Part shown: piece after piece, positions 9,699 to 19,633 of the stretch
How positions within the stretch are numbered: position 1 is the first letter of the stretch
Layout: every line of letters starts with the position of its first letter
Assembly: GCF_022867885.1 (NCBI RefSeq)
Contig: NZ_JALIFP010000010.1
Location: 62,001-126,000 of the forward strand
From: Lederbergia sp. NSJ-179
GTDB lineage: Bacteria; Bacillota; Bacilli; Bacillales; Bacillaceae_C
DNA length: 64,000 nucleotides
Direction of reading: 5' to 3'
Program-made: the position numbers and the translations under genes
The notes under the pieces: generated by a model
What the model saw: only the letters and a program-made list of their open reading frames with translations
Database searches by the model: none
Told to the model about the DNA's origin: nothing

Positions 9699-11234
9699 AT
9701 GAACGAGAAGCAACGTTTAGAAAGTCAACAAGTTCAGAGTCCAAAGAATAAGGAAGAAAAGGATTATAGCAAGTATTTCCAAACTGTCTATATGCCGCCA
9801 TCTCTTAAAGATGCAAGACGGAGAGGAAAGGAAGACATTAAATATCATGATGATTTTGACATAGATGAACGTTTTAAAGAAATGGGAAATGGCCGTAAAT
9901 TCTATATTCGTACTTATGGCTGTCAAATGAATGAACATGATACAGAGGTTATGGCTGGTATTTTCATGGGGCTCGGATATCAAGCAACCGAAACGGTTGA
10001 AGATGCCGATGTGATTTTAATGAACACTTGTGCCATCAGAGAAAATGCGGAAAATAAGGTATTCGGTGAATTAGGGCATTTAAAGCATTTGAAAATGGAA
10101 AAACCGGAACTTTTATTAGGTGTTTGTGGTTGTATGGCCCAACAAGAATCAGTCGTCAACAGAATATTGGAAAAGCATCCTTTTGTCGATATGATTTTTG
10201 GCACCCATAATATCCACCGTCTTCCTGAAATATTGCATGAGGCTTATATGTCTAAGGAGATGGTTGTGGAAGTATGGTCAAAAGAAGGGGATGTCATTGA
10301 AAACCTTCCGAAAGTCCGGGCAGGCAAAATAAGGGCATGGGTGAATATCATGTATGGTTGTGATAAATTCTGTACCTACTGCATTGTTCCTTATACAAGA
10401 GGGAAAGAAAGAAGTAGACGCCCAGAGGATATCATTCAAGAGGTGCGTCAATTAGCTGCCCATGGTTATCAAGAAATCACTTTACTTGGACAGAATGTAA
10501 ATGCATATGGGAAAGATTTTGATGATATCGATTATCACTTTGGCGATTTAATGGACGATCTACGAAAAATAAACATCCCACGCATTCGTTTTACGACAAG
10601 TCATCCACGCGATTTTGATGATCATTTAATTGAAGTATTAGCCCATAAAGGAAATCTTGTTGAACATATTCATTTACCAGTGCAATCAGGTTCCAGTGCG
10701 ATGCTGAAAATAATGGGACGTAAGTATACAAGAGAACAATTTTTAGAACTTGTAAGAAAAATAAAAAAAGCCATACCGGATGTATCTCTTTCAACCGATA
10801 TCATTGTTGGCTTTCCCAATGAGACAGATGAACAGTTTGAGGAAACGATGTCCCTTTATCGTGAAGTCGGTTTTGAAACAGCCTATACTTTTATATATTC
10901 AGCAAGAGAAGGCACTCCTGCAGCCAAAATGAAGGATAATGTCTCCATGGAAGTGAAGAAAGAGCGGCTCCAACGCTTAAATGCATTAGTTAATGACTTC
11001 TCACGAAAAGCCATGGAAGCCCATAAAGGCCAAATTGTTGAAGTATTAGTAGAAGGGGAAAGTAAAAATAATCCTGAAGTGCTTTCCGGATATACAAGAA
11101 AAAATAAATTAGTTAACTTCAAAGGACCAAAATCTGCGATTGGCCATTTGGTTCAAGTTAAAATTACCGAAGCGAAAACATGGACACTAAATGGAGAAAT
11201 GGTCGATGTACAAGAAGCGGTTGAGGTGATCTAG
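9699..11234 (+). CDS. miaB: tRNA-2-methylthio-N6-dimethylallyladenosine synthase MiaB
   Basis: Radical-SAM methylthiotransferase that converts i6A37 to ms2i6A37 in tRNAs, the step after MiaA (encoded downstream in this window). The N-terminal UPF0004 domain has cluster cysteines in [23 protein letters not shown] and GVCGCMAQ. The radical-SAM motif is [19 protein letters not shown]-terminal TRAM-like region follows ([10 protein letters not shown]...VNFKG). The start at ATG 9699 has AGAAAGGGGA upstream and matches the MNE-xQR start of B. subtilis YmcB (509 residues; 511 here). An in-frame ATG 36 bases upstream has no ribosome site. The ricA gene follows after one base. Confidence 0.95.
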   Translation: MNEKQRLESQQVQSPKNKEEKDYSKYFQTVYMPPSLKDARRRGKEDIKYHDDFDIDERFKEMGNGRKFYIRTYGCQMNEHDTEVMAGIFMGLGYQATETVEDADVILMNTCAIRENAENKVFGELGHLKHLKMEKPELLLGVCGCMAQQESVVNRILEKHPFVDMIFGTHNIHRLPEILHEAYMSKEMVVEVWSKEGDVIENLPKVRAGKIRAWVNIMYGCDKFCTYCIVPYTRGKERSRRPEDIIQEVRQLAAHGYQEITLLGQNVNAYGKDFDDIDYHFGDLMDDLRKINIPRIRFTTSHPRDFDDHLIEVLAHKGNLVEHIHLPVQSGSSAMLKIMGRKYTREQFLELVRKIKKAIPDVSLSTDIIVGFPNETDEQFEETMSLYREVGFETAYTFIYSAREGTPAAKMKDNVSMEVKKERLQRLNALVNDFSRKAMEAHKGQIVEVLVEGESKNNPEVLSGYTRKNKLVNFKGPKSAIGHLVQVKITEAKTWTLNGEMVDVQEAVEVI

Positions 11235-11235
11235 T

Positions 11236-11661
11236 ATGAAAAAATATACAAAAGACGATATTATACAGCAAGCACATGAGCTGGCAACGATGATTGCGAA
11301 CACAGAGGAAGTTGATTTTTTTAAACGAGCTGAAGCACAAATTAATGAAAATCAAAAAGTTCGTGAAATGATTGCAAGTATTAAAAGTTTACAAAAACAA
11401 GCCGTTAATTTTCAACATTATGGGAAAGAAAACGCCTTGCAACTAGTTGAAAAAAAGCTGGAGAAATTAGAAGAAGAGTTAGATGAGATTCCAATCGTTC
11501 AAGAGTTTAAACAATCACAAGTTGATGTGAATGATTTGCTGCAAATGGTTTCCTCTGCCATCTCCAATAAAGTAACAGATGAAATATTACTTTCGACTGG
11601 CGGCAATTTATTGACGGGAGAAACGGGGTCCAAAATTAAAAACAGCCCATCAAGCTGTTAA
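11236..11661 (+). CDS. ricA: RicA (YmcA), RicAFT complex subunit
   Basis: YlbF/YmcA-family helical protein of 141 residues. In B. subtilis RicA (YmcA), RicF (YlbF) and RicT (YaaT) form a complex that carries iron-sulfur clusters, helps mRNA maturation by RNase Y and is needed for sporulation, competence and biofilms. The motif KKYTKDDIIQQAHELA and the central helical hairpin match the family. The only cysteine is the very last residue, consistent with a C-terminal cluster ligand. It is one base after miaB, so very likely co-transcribed, as in B. subtilis. Confidence 0.9.
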   Translation: MKKYTKDDIIQQAHELATMIANTEEVDFFKRAEAQINENQKVREMIASIKSLQKQAVNFQHYGKENALQLVEKKLEKLEEELDEIPIVQEFKQSQVDVNDLLQMVSSAISNKVTDEILLSTGGNLLTGETGSKIKNSPSSC

Positions 11662-11663
11662 AT

Positions 11664-11823
11664 AAGAAAAGCGCAAGCGCCTTGTTCAGCCCCGACAAGC
11701 AAATGTTCCTGAACCTAGGAAGGGCGATCTTTCCCTTCATAGGTTCAGGGTTATTTGACCTCGAGGGGCTGGGCGCTGGAGCTAGATCCAAACATTAGCC
11801 AATTTTTATACTTTCTTACCTTT
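11664..11823 (+). repeat. Dispersed palindromic repeat, family A, copy 1 (variant hairpin arm)
   Basis: Starts AAGAAAAGCGCAAGCGCC and ends with GGGCGCTGGAGCTAGATCC plus the tail AAACATTAGCCAATTTTTATACTTTCTTACC (conserved in copy 2). The inner hairpin is CTGAACCTAGGAAGGG against CCCTTCATAGGTTCAG, a different sequence from the TGAGACAA...TTGTCTCA arm in the other copies although at the same place. It directly follows ricA. Confidence 0.85.
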
Positions 11824-11824
11824 T

Positions 11825-11983
11825 AAGAAAAGCGCAAGGCGCCCGTAATCGTCGACAAGCAAATGTTCTGAGACAAGAAAAGTCCGGTCTTGACTTTTAT
11901 TGTCTCAGGTTATTTGACCTCGAGCCGATGGCGCCTGGAGCTAGATCCAAACATTAGCCAATTTTTATACTTTCTTACCTTTG
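11825..11983 (+). repeat. Dispersed palindromic repeat, family A, copy 2
   Basis: Tandem to copy 1. AAGAAAAGCGCAAGGCGCC at the left and GGCGCCTGGAGCTAGATCC at the right, with the inner hairpin CTGAGACAAGAAAAGTC/GACTTTTATTGTCTCAG. The right-hand tail is the same as in copy 1. Confidence 0.88.
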
Positions 11984-12080
11984 AACAAAAGCGCAATCGC
12001 CCGTTTAATGGATGAACGGCTAATTTTGCGCCGTCCTGGCGCAACGCCGTTCTGACCAACATCCTGTGGGCCTCCGCACC
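11984..12080 (+). repeat. Dispersed repeat, family B, copy 1
   Basis: Begins like family A (AAAAGCGCAA) but continues with GAACGGCTAATTTTGCGCCG, then GGCGCAACGCCGTTCTGACC and CATCCTGTGGG. GAACGGC and GCCGTTC are complementary. It closely matches 47206-47262. The remaining bases to the cotE start hold no further gene that I can see. Confidence 0.8.
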
Positions 12081-12209
12081 TTTCTCAACATTTTCCATTT
12101 CCAACATACCATATCTTAGGCGCAAAAAAGTTATGGTCTTAGGAAATGAGCACAATCATCTAGGTAAATGCATAGGATGAAGGGAAAATGAATGAGGAGG
12201 TTCGCTCGA

Positions 12210-12764
12210 ATGGCAGATTACAGAGAAATTATTACAAAAGCGGTCGTTGCGAAGGGGCGTAAATTTACGAAAGCCAATTACACCATTACCCCGCCGCATC
12301 ATCCTTCGAGCATTTTAGGCTGCTGGATTATCAATCATAAATATGAAGCGCGTAAAGTCGGCAAAAAAGAAGTCGAGGTCAGCGGTTCTTTTGATATCAA
12401 TGTTTGGTATTCCCACCATGATAACACCAAAACATCTGTTGCAACTGAGAGGGTAGATTACAAAGATATACTCAAGCTTCATTACAGAGATCCTGATTGC
12501 ATGGATGACCGACAAGTGTTAGCAAATGTTTTACAACAGCCTAATTGCGTCGAAGCCGTTATTTCCAAAAAAGGGAACAAAATTCTTGTGACAACGGAAA
12601 GAGAATTTCAGGTCGATGTCATTGGTGAAACAAAAGTTTGTGTCGAAGTTCATTATGATAAATGTTCAGACGATGATGAGTATGATTTACATGAAGAATT
12701 ATCAGACAGTGAACTAGAAGACATTAATCCTGATTTTCTGACAGCGGATGAAGAAAATGATTAA
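12210..12764 (+). CDS. cotE: Outer spore coat morphogenetic protein CotE
   Basis: Organises assembly of the outer spore coat around the forespore. The start [20 protein letters not shown], the block [15 protein letters not shown], the block [10 protein letters not shown] and the acidic tail ending LEDINPDFL all match CotE. The length of 184 residues is close to 181 in B. subtilis. The start at 12210 has GAGGAGG nine bases upstream; an in-frame ATG six codons earlier would place the ribosome site inside the gene. The strongly acidic C-terminus ([11 protein letters not shown]) is a known family trait. An intrinsic terminator follows at once. Confidence 0.95.
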   Translation: MADYREIITKAVVAKGRKFTKANYTITPPHHPSSILGCWIINHKYEARKVGKKEVEVSGSFDINVWYSHHDNTKTSVATERVDYKDILKLHYRDPDCMDDRQVLANVLQQPNCVEAVISKKGNKILVTTEREFQVDVIGETKVCVEVHYDKCSDDDEYDLHEELSDSELEDINPDFLTADEEND

Positions 12765-12765
12765 G

Positions 12766-12792
12766 CCGGGAGCTCATTTCCCGGTTTTTTCT
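12766..12792 (+). terminator. Intrinsic terminator after cotE
   Basis: CCGGGAGCTCATTTCCCGG followed by TTTTTT, two bases after the cotE stop. Confidence 0.9.
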
Positions 12793-12929
12793 TATTGCAA
12801 GTCTTTGCATTCACCTGACAAAAAGACATTTTTTACGATAAGATTGAGGATTCATGTTAGTGATTGAATATTACTTGATATGTTATACTAGAATCGACAT
12901 AGTTTTTCAGAGAAAGGAAATCGGTACAT

Positions 12930-15518
12930 ATGGCTCAATATACTCCGATGATACAGCAATATTTAAAAATAAAGGCAGAATATCAGGATGCCTTTTTGTT
13001 TTTTCGTTTAGGAGATTTTTATGAAATGTTTTTTGAAGATGCGTTAAAGGCATCCCAGGTTTTGGAAATCACATTAACGAGTAGAGATGGTGGAGGTGAA
13101 GAGAAAATCCCTATGTGCGGTGTTCCTTATCACGCCGCCTCAGGTTATATTGAACAACTCATTGATAAAGGCTATAAAGTAGCGATTTGCGAACAAACGG
13201 AAGATCCAAAGCAAGCGAAAGGTGTAGTAAAACGAGAGGTCATTCAATTAATTACCCCTGGGACGGTCATGGATGAAAAAGGCTTGCCTGACAAAGAAAA
13301 TAACTATATTGCCTCTGTTTCATTTTATAAAGAACAAGGGTATGCCATTGCTTACACAGATTTGTCAACGGGAGAAAGTAAAGCCCTGCTTCTAGAAGAT
13401 TCTATGGAAAGATTATTAAATGAAATAGTATCGCTAGGTGCCAAGGAAATTGTTGTAGATCCGAGTTTTGATCCTGATGAAATAAAAATCATTCAGACAC
13501 GTTGTAACGCGGTCATCTCATTTGAAAATGAAGTGGATCTTATTCAGGAATTTACCGAAATGGTTAAGCAGCTTCATAAGGAAAAATTAAAAAAGACTGC
13601 ACAAAGACTCTTACACTATTTAAAAAGGTCTCAAAAACGAAGTCTGCATCATCTACAACCATTTACTGAATATGAACTGAATCATTATATGAAAATTGAT
13701 TATTTTTCTAAACGAAATCTCGAAATTTCGGAGTCTATACGAGGAAAAAACAATAAGGGAACACTATTATGGTTATTGGATGAAACGGTTACAGCAATGG
13801 GAGGCCGACTATTAAGACAATGGATAGATCGCCCCCTCATTGATGAAAGCAAAATTATGCAACGTTTAGATATGGTTGAAACTTTACTCGATCATTATTT
13901 CGAGCGGGAGGATATGCGCGAGAAATTGACAGGGGTCTATGATTTAGAACGGCTTTCTGGCAGGGTGGCATTCGGTAATGCCAATGCTCGAGACTTTATC
14001 CAATTGAAGAAATCCTTAAGGCAAATCCCGGCTATTAAACAATTAACCGAACAGCTAGAACAAGATTTTGCCAAACAATTAGCGGACCAACTTGATCCTT
14101 GTGAGGAATTAGTCACACTTTTAGACGAGGCCATTGTCGACAATCCTCCAATTTCTGTAAAAGAAGGTAACCTTATTAAAGACGGGTTTCACCAAGAACT
14201 AGATCAGTATCGAGATGCAAGTAGGAATGGGAAACACTGGATTGCGCAATTGGAGAAGGATGAGCGGGAGAAAACAGGAATAAAATCATTAAAAGTTGGG
14301 TTTAATCGGGTGTTTGGTTATTATATTGAAGTCACAAGAGCGAATATCCATCTTCTTCAGGACCCACGTTATGAACGAAAACAAACATTAGCCAACTCTG
14401 AAAGATATATCACGCCCGAATTAAAAGAGAAGGAAGCCTTAATCCTGCAAGCAGAGGAAAAAAGTATAGAACTAGAATATGAATTATTTCTTCATATTAG
14501 AGAGTCTGTCCAATCCTATATAAAGAGAATTCAGCAAACGGCGAAAATCATCAGTATGCTGGATGTTTTTCAATGCTTTGCTACTATTAGTGAAGAGCGT
14601 CATTATAAGCGTCCGACCTTCAATTCCAAACGAAGAATTGTTATAAAGGATGGTCGACATCCGGTCGTCGAAAAGGTAATGGATTCGAACAGTTATGTAC
14701 CGAATGATTGTTACATGAGTGATCAGAGGGAAATGCTTCTCATTACGGGACCAAATATGTCTGGTAAAAGTACTTATATGAGACAAATCGCTTTAATCTC
14801 TGTTATGGCTCAAATGGGCTGTTTTGTTCCTGCGGAAACGATTGAGATTCCTATTTTTGATCAAATCTTTACACGCATTGGAGCGGCGGATGACTTAATA
14901 TCGGGACAAAGTACCTTTATGGTTGAAATGCTTGAAGCCAAAAATGCGCTTATTCATGCAACCAATAATAGTTTAATTTTATTTGATGAAATCGGACGCG
15001 GTACATCTACTTATGACGGCATGGCATTAGCTCAAGCCATTATTGAATATATTCATGAACATATAGGAGCGAAAACCCTTTTCTCAACCCATTATCATGA
15101 ATTAACGGCATTAGAAGAAAATTTACCAAAATTAAGCAATATACATGTAAGTGCAATGGAGCAACAAGGGAAGTTAGTATTTCTCCATAAGGTAAAGGAT
15201 GGAGCAGCCGATCGGAGTTATGGGATTCATGTAGCCGAATTAGCAGAACTTCCAGCAAGTCTTATTCAGCGTGCCAATGAAGTTTTGGCTGAACTAGAAA
15301 AAACAGCGCATCATACAGAATTGGAAACAGCAGCGGCCATCGAACAAGAGAATGTTAACATTCAGGAACAGCTTACCTTTTTTGACCAGCCTAAAGAGAA
15401 TCATTTTCGGAAATCAGACCAGAAAGTTTTGGAGAAAATCCGTCGGATTGATATATTAGAATTAACGCCAATGCAAGCGATGAATATACTCTATGAGATA
15501 AAGAAGCAACTTAAATAA
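12930..15518 (+). CDS. mutS: DNA mismatch repair protein MutS
   Basis: Recognises base mismatches and small loops and recruits MutL. The N-terminal mismatch-binding motif is [15 protein letters not shown] near residue 24, carrying the Phe-x-Glu wedge (F-Y-E). The Walker A loop GPNMSGKST spans residues 607-615, with the DEIGRGTST Walker B/signature region further on. A C-terminal clamp-binding-like segment QLTFFD is present near residue 808. The length of 862 residues is normal. ATG is preceded by AGAAAGGAAA. The gene is followed 27 bases later by mutL, forming the usual mutSL operon. Confidence 0.96.
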   Translation: MAQYTPMIQQYLKIKAEYQDAFLFFRLGDFYEMFFEDALKASQVLEITLTSRDGGGEEKIPMCGVPYHAASGYIEQLIDKGYKVAICEQTEDPKQAKGVVKREVIQLITPGTVMDEKGLPDKENNYIASVSFYKEQGYAIAYTDLSTGESKALLLEDSMERLLNEIVSLGAKEIVVDPSFDPDEIKIIQTRCNAVISFENEVDLIQEFTEMVKQLHKEKLKKTAQRLLHYLKRSQKRSLHHLQPFTEYELNHYMKIDYFSKRNLEISESIRGKNNKGTLLWLLDETVTAMGGRLLRQWIDRPLIDESKIMQRLDMVETLLDHYFEREDMREKLTGVYDLERLSGRVAFGNANARDFIQLKKSLRQIPAIKQLTEQLEQDFAKQLADQLDPCEELVTLLDEAIVDNPPISVKEGNLIKDGFHQELDQYRDASRNGKHWIAQLEKDEREKTGIKSLKVGFNRVFGYYIEVTRANIHLLQDPRYERKQTLANSERYITPELKEKEALILQAEEKSIELEYELFLHIRESVQSYIKRIQQTAKIISMLDVFQCFATISEERHYKRPTFNSKRRIVIKDGRHPVVEKVMDSNSYVPNDCYMSDQREMLLITGPNMSGKSTYMRQIALISVMAQMGCFVPAETIEIPIFDQIFTRIGAADDLISGQSTFMVEMLEAKNALIHATNNSLILFDEIGRGTSTYDGMALAQAIIEYIHEHIGAKTLFSTHYHELTALEENLPKLSNIHVSAMEQQGKLVFLHKVKDGAADRSYGIHVAELAELPASLIQRANEVLAELEKTAHHTELETAAAIEQENVNIQEQLTFFDQPKENHFRKSDQKVLEKIRRIDILELTPMQAMNILYEIKKQLK

Positions 15519-15545
15519 TTTAAGTGAAAGCTAGGTGGGATGGAC

Positions 15546-17396
15546 ATGCCTGAGATCATTGAATTGGATGATATTCTTTCGAATAAAATAGCTGCAGGAG
15601 AGGTGGTGGAACGTCCTGCCTCTGTTGTAAAAGAATTGGTCGAAAATGCGATTGATGCGAATAGCACCATTATTGAAATTGATGTGGAGGAAGCCGGTCT
15701 AGGTAAAATTCGCGTGTTAGATAATGGAGATGGCATTGCCGAAGAAGATATCCTGCGCGCTTTCAAACGACATGCTACAAGTAAAATAAAAAATGAAAAT
15801 GACCTTTTTCGAATTCGAACATTAGGATTCAGGGGGGAGGCTCTTCCAAGTATCGCATCCGTATCAATGATTGAACTCGTTTCGGCAAAAGCAGGAAAGC
15901 CCGGAACGAAGATTTGTTTAGAAGCTGGAAAATTAGTCAGTCAAGAGAAGTCATCGGCTCGGGTCGGAACAGATCTTATTGTTTCTGATTTATTTTTTAA
16001 CACACCTGCCCGCTTAAAATATATGAAAACCATTCATACTGAAATTGGTCATATTTCCGATATTGTGAATCGATTGGCTCTCGCACATCCAGAAATTTCA
16101 TTTCGACTTCGTCATCATGAAAGAGTGTTATTACAAACAAATGGAAGTGGTGATATCAGGCAGGTATTGGCCGCTATTTACGGGATGAATATAGCAAGAA
16201 AGATGATTCCTATTGAAGCGCAATCCCTCGATTTTACATTAACAGGTTGGGTTTCGCTGCCGGAAATGACTCGTGCTTCCCGAAATTATATATCGACGAT
16301 GGTGAATGGGCGTTTTATTAAGAATTACTCCTTAGTGAATGCCATTATGGATGGATACCACACTTTATTACCGATCAATCGTTACCCGATTGTTTTACTG
16401 TCGATTGAAATGGATCCTTTATTAGTGGATGTCAATGTTCATCCAGCTAAAATGACGGTTCGTCTTAGCAAAGAAATGGAGCTTCACCAGTTGATATCTA
16501 CCTGCATAAAAAAGGCATTTCAACAACAATCGTTAATACCAGCAGGAAATATGACAAAAAATAGAAGCGAACAGAAAACGGAGCAAACCACTTTTGTTTT
16601 AGAAGATAGCAAGCCAAACAAGCCTCTTGTCCCCACTCCAAAAAAGGAGATATCAACGGATAAGAGAGGTCTTGAGCAGCAAATCCTTCCTTCTAAAGAA
16701 ATAAACAATCCGTATCAATCGGAGGAATTCAATGAGTTGCAAGGTTTTGTGGCCAAAGAGCCTGTTGCTCCAGAACCATCTTCTAAAGAGGAGAAACCAA
16801 AGGAATCGACTGATCGGATACCGCCCTTGTATCCAATTGGCCAATTGCATGGGACCTATATTTTAGCCCAGAATGAGCATGGCTTTTATATGATTGATCA
16901 ACATGCGGCTCAGGAACGAATCAAGTATGAATATTTTAGAGAAAAGGTAGGACAAGTTGAAAATGAACTGCAGGAATTGCTTGTTCCATTACCGTTAGAA
17001 TTTTCGGCAGATGAATATATTAAAGTGCAAGAGCATAAAGAAGAACTAGAAAAGGTCGGCATTATTTTAGAGGATTTTGGAATGAATAGTTTTATTGTTC
17101 GCTCTCATCCGAATTGGTTCCCAAAAGGATATGAAAAAGAAACGATTGAAGATTTAATTGAACAACTTCTTACGATGAAAAAAGTGGATATTAAAGCTTT
17201 ATTAGAAGAAGCTGCTATCATGATGAGTTGCAAAGGATCAATAAAGGCGAATCATTTTTTGCGCCAGGATGAAATCCAAGCCTTGCTTCAAGAACTGCGG
17301 CAAACGGAAGACCCTTTTACATGTCCACATGGGAGACCAATTATGATTCATTTTTCAACGTATGAAATAGAAAAAATGTTTAAAAGAATTATGTAA
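15546..17396 (+). CDS. mutL: DNA mismatch repair protein MutL
   Basis: GHKL ATPase and endonuclease that couples mismatch recognition by MutS to strand removal. ATPase motifs [15 protein letters not shown] and FRGEALPSI are in the N-terminal 100 residues. The C-terminal domain has the metal-binding endonuclease motif [12 protein letters not shown] and CPHGRP, as expected where MutH is absent. A proline- and lysine-rich linker joins the two. The start is placed at the second ATG (MPEIIELDD), six bases after AGGTGGG; the ATG at 15540 touches that site. The length is 616 residues. Confidence 0.95.
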   Translation: MPEIIELDDILSNKIAAGEVVERPASVVKELVENAIDANSTIIEIDVEEAGLGKIRVLDNGDGIAEEDILRAFKRHATSKIKNENDLFRIRTLGFRGEALPSIASVSMIELVSAKAGKPGTKICLEAGKLVSQEKSSARVGTDLIVSDLFFNTPARLKYMKTIHTEIGHISDIVNRLALAHPEISFRLRHHERVLLQTNGSGDIRQVLAAIYGMNIARKMIPIEAQSLDFTLTGWVSLPEMTRASRNYISTMVNGRFIKNYSLVNAIMDGYHTLLPINRYPIVLLSIEMDPLLVDVNVHPAKMTVRLSKEMELHQLISTCIKKAFQQQSLIPAGNMTKNRSEQKTEQTTFVLEDSKPNKPLVPTPKKEISTDKRGLEQQILPSKEINNPYQSEEFNELQGFVAKEPVAPEPSSKEEKPKESTDRIPPLYPIGQLHGTYILAQNEHGFYMIDQHAAQERIKYEYFREKVGQVENELQELLVPLPLEFSADEYIKVQEHKEELEKVGIILEDFGMNSFIVRSHPNWFPKGYEKETIEDLIEQLLTMKKVDIKALLEEAAIMMSCKGSIKANHFLRQDEIQALLQELRQTEDPFTCPHGRPIMIHFSTYEIEKMFKRIM

Positions 17397-17403
17397 TAGG
17401 AAA

Positions 17404-17452
17404 AGGTTCTCCTGCTAAAACCGCCCGCGTCATTCGCCAGTACATCCTGGCA
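17404..17452 (+). repeat. Degenerate family-B-like repeat (tentative)
   Basis: GGTTCTCCTGCTAAAACCGC, CGCGTCATTCGCC and TACATCCTGG show the same order of words (GCTAAA, CGCGTC, CATCCTG) as 60121-60170. It is weakly supported and placed just after mutL. Confidence 0.35.
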
Positions 17453-17554
17453 AGTTTTTGTCATACAACGTTCTTAATTGATATATAGATATCCTTGAAG
17501 ATGAGTTAAAATGAAATTATTGTTCATTCATTATGTTTAGGAGTGGTGATTAGA

Positions 17555-17812
17555 TTGTACGCCTTGATGATTATTGCGGCTATTCTCATTTGTATCATTG
17601 CCCTAATCGGCACCCTGTTAGTGGGAAAAGAAGTGAGTACGAAACAAGAGCAATATGAGATGGAAGGCGATTCACTAAAAGAAGAGATTGCTAGATCTCA
17701 TGAGTATGAATCGGCATCCTTAAAAACCAATATTAAATCATTAACATGGATTTATATATTCTTAGCTATCCTTGTGTTAGCGATTTCGATCGGAATTATG
17801 ATTACCTTTTGA
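17555..17812 (+). CDS. Small two-helix membrane protein, function unknown
   Basis: An 85-residue protein with a hydrophobic N-terminal segment (LYALMIIAAILICIIALIG), a charged middle (KEVSTKQEQYEMEGDSLKEE) and a second hydrophobic segment (WIYIFLAILVLAISIGIMI). TTG 17555 is chosen because AGGAGTGG lies about eight bases upstream; two GTG codons just before overlap that site. The middle could form a short coiled coil. It lies between mutL and miaA and has its own terminator. I do not recognise the family, so it remains hypothetical. Confidence 0.65.
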   Translation: MYALMIIAAILICIIALIGTLLVGKEVSTKQEQYEMEGDSLKEEIARSHEYESASLKTNIKSLTWIYIFLAILVLAISIGIMITF

Positions 17813-17817
17813 AGAAA

Positions 17818-17843
17818 AACATCTGGATTTCCAGATGTTTTTT
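17818..17843 (+). terminator. Intrinsic terminator
   Basis: ACATCTGGATTTCCAGATGT followed by TTTTTT, right after the small membrane protein gene. Confidence 0.9.
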
Positions 17844-17967
17844 TATGCGTTTAAGTTAAAAGTAATATCATTATGTAAACAAGAAAGTTACACGTATAGC
17901 TATTTGACAAGAGGAAAAGTATGATATTATATACTAAAGGATATGGATAGGAAAGCAGTGAAGGAAA

Positions 17968-18930
17968 TTGCCAAACAAACAAAAGCGAACTGTGATTTCA
18001 GTAATCGGTCCAACCGCTGTTGGAAAAACGGAAATAAGCCTACAAATCGCGAAACAATTCGGTGGCGAAATTATTAGCGGGGATTCCATGCAAATTTATA
18101 GAGGGATGGATATCGGGACAGCAAAAATTAAGCTAAGTGAAATGAAAGGCATCCCTCATCACCTATTAGACATGAAAGATCCTTGTGAGTCCTTTTCCGC
18201 GGCTGAATTCCAGAAAATCGTGAGAAAAAAAATAGAAGAGGTTCATCGCCGCGGTCATCTTCCTATTCTTGTCGGGGGAACGGGGCTTTATATCCAATCT
18301 GTTTTGTATGATTATCAGTTTTCAGATGCTCCTGCTGATTTTGATTTTAGAAAAAAAATGGAGGAGTACGTCCAAGCTGGTCAGGCGATGGGTTTATACA
18401 ATCAGTTACGATCGATTGATCCAGAAGCAGCAAAGAAAATTCATCCCAATAATCACCGTAGGGTCATTCGGGCTTTGGAGATCTTTTATTGTACAGGCAA
18501 AACAATGACAGAATTCCAGAAAAGTCAACAAAATATTCCTCTCTATAATGATGTTCTAATTGGTTTAACAATGGAGAGAGAGAAGTTATACCATCGAATT
18601 GATCAAAGAGTTGACAAAATGATAGAGGAGGGATTGGTAGAGGAGGTAAGGGATCTAATAAAAAAAGGAGTCAATCTTGAATGTCAAGCCATGAAAGCCA
18701 TTGGTTATAAAGAAATATTTGATTATTTAGAGGCAAGAATTTCCTACGACCAAGCCATTACTTTACTGAAAAAACATTCACGGAATTATGCCAAACGTCA
18801 ATTAACATGGTTTAGAAATAAAATGAATGCTCATTGGTTTGATTTAGACGACGAAAGGGAATACTGCAAAAAAATAGCTGAAATTCTCGCCTTTATTGCA
18901 GGAAAGCTTGAAATAAAATCGAATAATTAA
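17968..18930 (+). CDS. miaA: tRNA dimethylallyltransferase MiaA
   Basis: Transfers a dimethylallyl group to N6 of A37 in tRNAs reading U-starting codons; MiaB then adds the methylthio group. The P-loop GPTAVGKTE is at residues 14-22, followed by GGEIISGDSMQIYRGMDIGTAK (first part GDSMQIYRGMD), which holds the catalytic aspartate, and LVGGTGLY. NHRRVIRALEI follows in the usual place. The length of 320 residues is normal. The start is TTG in a purine-rich context (GTGAAGGAAA), with the main ribosome site probably AGGAAAG further up; start confidence is moderate. hfq follows 29 bases later. Confidence 0.94.
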   Translation: MPNKQKRTVISVIGPTAVGKTEISLQIAKQFGGEIISGDSMQIYRGMDIGTAKIKLSEMKGIPHHLLDMKDPCESFSAAEFQKIVRKKIEEVHRRGHLPILVGGTGLYIQSVLYDYQFSDAPADFDFRKKMEEYVQAGQAMGLYNQLRSIDPEAAKKIHPNNHRRVIRALEIFYCTGKTMTEFQKSQQNIPLYNDVLIGLTMEREKLYHRIDQRVDKMIEEGLVEEVRDLIKKGVNLECQAMKAIGYKEIFDYLEARISYDQAITLLKKHSRNYAKRQLTWFRNKMNAHWFDLDDEREYCKKIAEILAFIAGKLEIKSNN

Positions 18931-18959
18931 TTATAGAGATAAAATAGGAGGCCATTTTT

Positions 18960-19187
18960 ATGAAATCATCTGTCAATATTCAAGATCAATTCCTAAATCA
19001 GCTTCGCAAGGAAGCCATCCCTGTTACCCTGTTCCTACTAAATGGATTTCAACTGCGCGGAAATGTAAAAGGTTTTGATAATTTTACAGTGTTATTTGAA
19101 TCAGAAGGAAAACAACAACTGGTATTTAAACATGCTATTTCTACATTTTCACCGCAACGCAATATTCAAATCAAGTTTGAAGAATAA
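18960..19187 (+). CDS. hfq: RNA chaperone Hfq
   Basis: Sm-like ring protein that binds small RNAs and mRNAs. 75 residues with both Sm motifs: [25 protein letters not shown] (Sm1, containing NGFQLRG) and [10 protein letters not shown] (Sm2, the K-H-A-I-S-T variant typical of Bacillus). AGGAGG precedes ATG by good spacing. Its position right after miaA is conserved widely in bacteria, and a strong terminator follows. Confidence 0.96.
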   Translation: MKSSVNIQDQFLNQLRKEAIPVTLFLLNGFQLRGNVKGFDNFTVLFESEGKQQLVFKHAISTFSPQRNIQIKFEE

Positions 19188-19204
19188 GTCTTGAAGGTAG
19201 GAAA

Positions 19205-19246
19205 CCGTCCATTGAGAATCTCCTCGATGGACGGCTTCTTTCATTT
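19205..19246 (+). terminator. Intrinsic terminator after hfq
   Basis: CCGTCCATTGAG and CTCGATGGACGG pair over 12 positions, followed by the T-rich CTTCTTTCATTTT. Confidence 0.85.
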
Positions 19247-19249
19247 TAC

Positions 19250-19404
19250 GGTAAGAAAGCATAAAATTTGGCTAGTGTTGGATCTAGCTCCAGCGCCTAG
19301 CCCCTCGAGGTCAAATAACCTGAGACAATAAAAGTCAAAACCGGACTTTTCTTGTCTCAGAACATTTGCTTGTCGCCGATAGGCGGGCGCCTTGCGCTTT
19401 TCTT
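19250..19404 (-). repeat. Dispersed palindromic repeat, family A, copy 3 (inverted)
   Basis: Read on the minus strand it has the same order as copies 1 and 2: AAGAAAAGCGCAAGGCGCC, then the TGAGACAA arm and GGCGCTGGAGCTAGATCC, then the A+T-rich tail. It lies between the hfq terminator and spoVK. Confidence 0.85.
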
Positions 19405-19408
19405 AAAA

Positions 19409-19458
19409 GGTAAGAAAGTATAAAAATTGGCTAGCGTTGAGAGCCAGCTCCAGCGCCT
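19409..19458 (-). repeat. Dispersed repeat, family A, partial copy
   Basis: GGTAAGAAAGTATAAAAATTGGCTAGCGTTG and CAGCTCCAGCGCCT (shown as two parts) match the tail and right end of family A only; the hairpin part is missing. It sits in tandem with copy 3. The bases from here to spoVK hold no clear gene. Confidence 0.75.
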
Positions 19459-19633
19459 CAATTATAGGTGTTACTATTGGATTTATTTTTTCTTTTTTAT
19501 ACGAACTTTTATCCATGTAATTGTAAAGCTTTTCCATGAATATACTGAAACAATACGATTCAGTTTGAGATAAGATTATGGGCACAAAATGAAACCCTTG
19601 GGCGTATACTGTTTTTAATGTGAGGTGATGAGG

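Noticed and set aside
11664-12080. CRISPR array
   Set aside because: Repeated units are about 160 bases, few in number, palindromic and dispersed, without regular spacers or cas genes.
19579-19612. SigK/SigE promoter before spoVK
   Set aside because: GCAC and CGTATACT match only partly; not strong enough for a separate feature, though sporulation control is expected.
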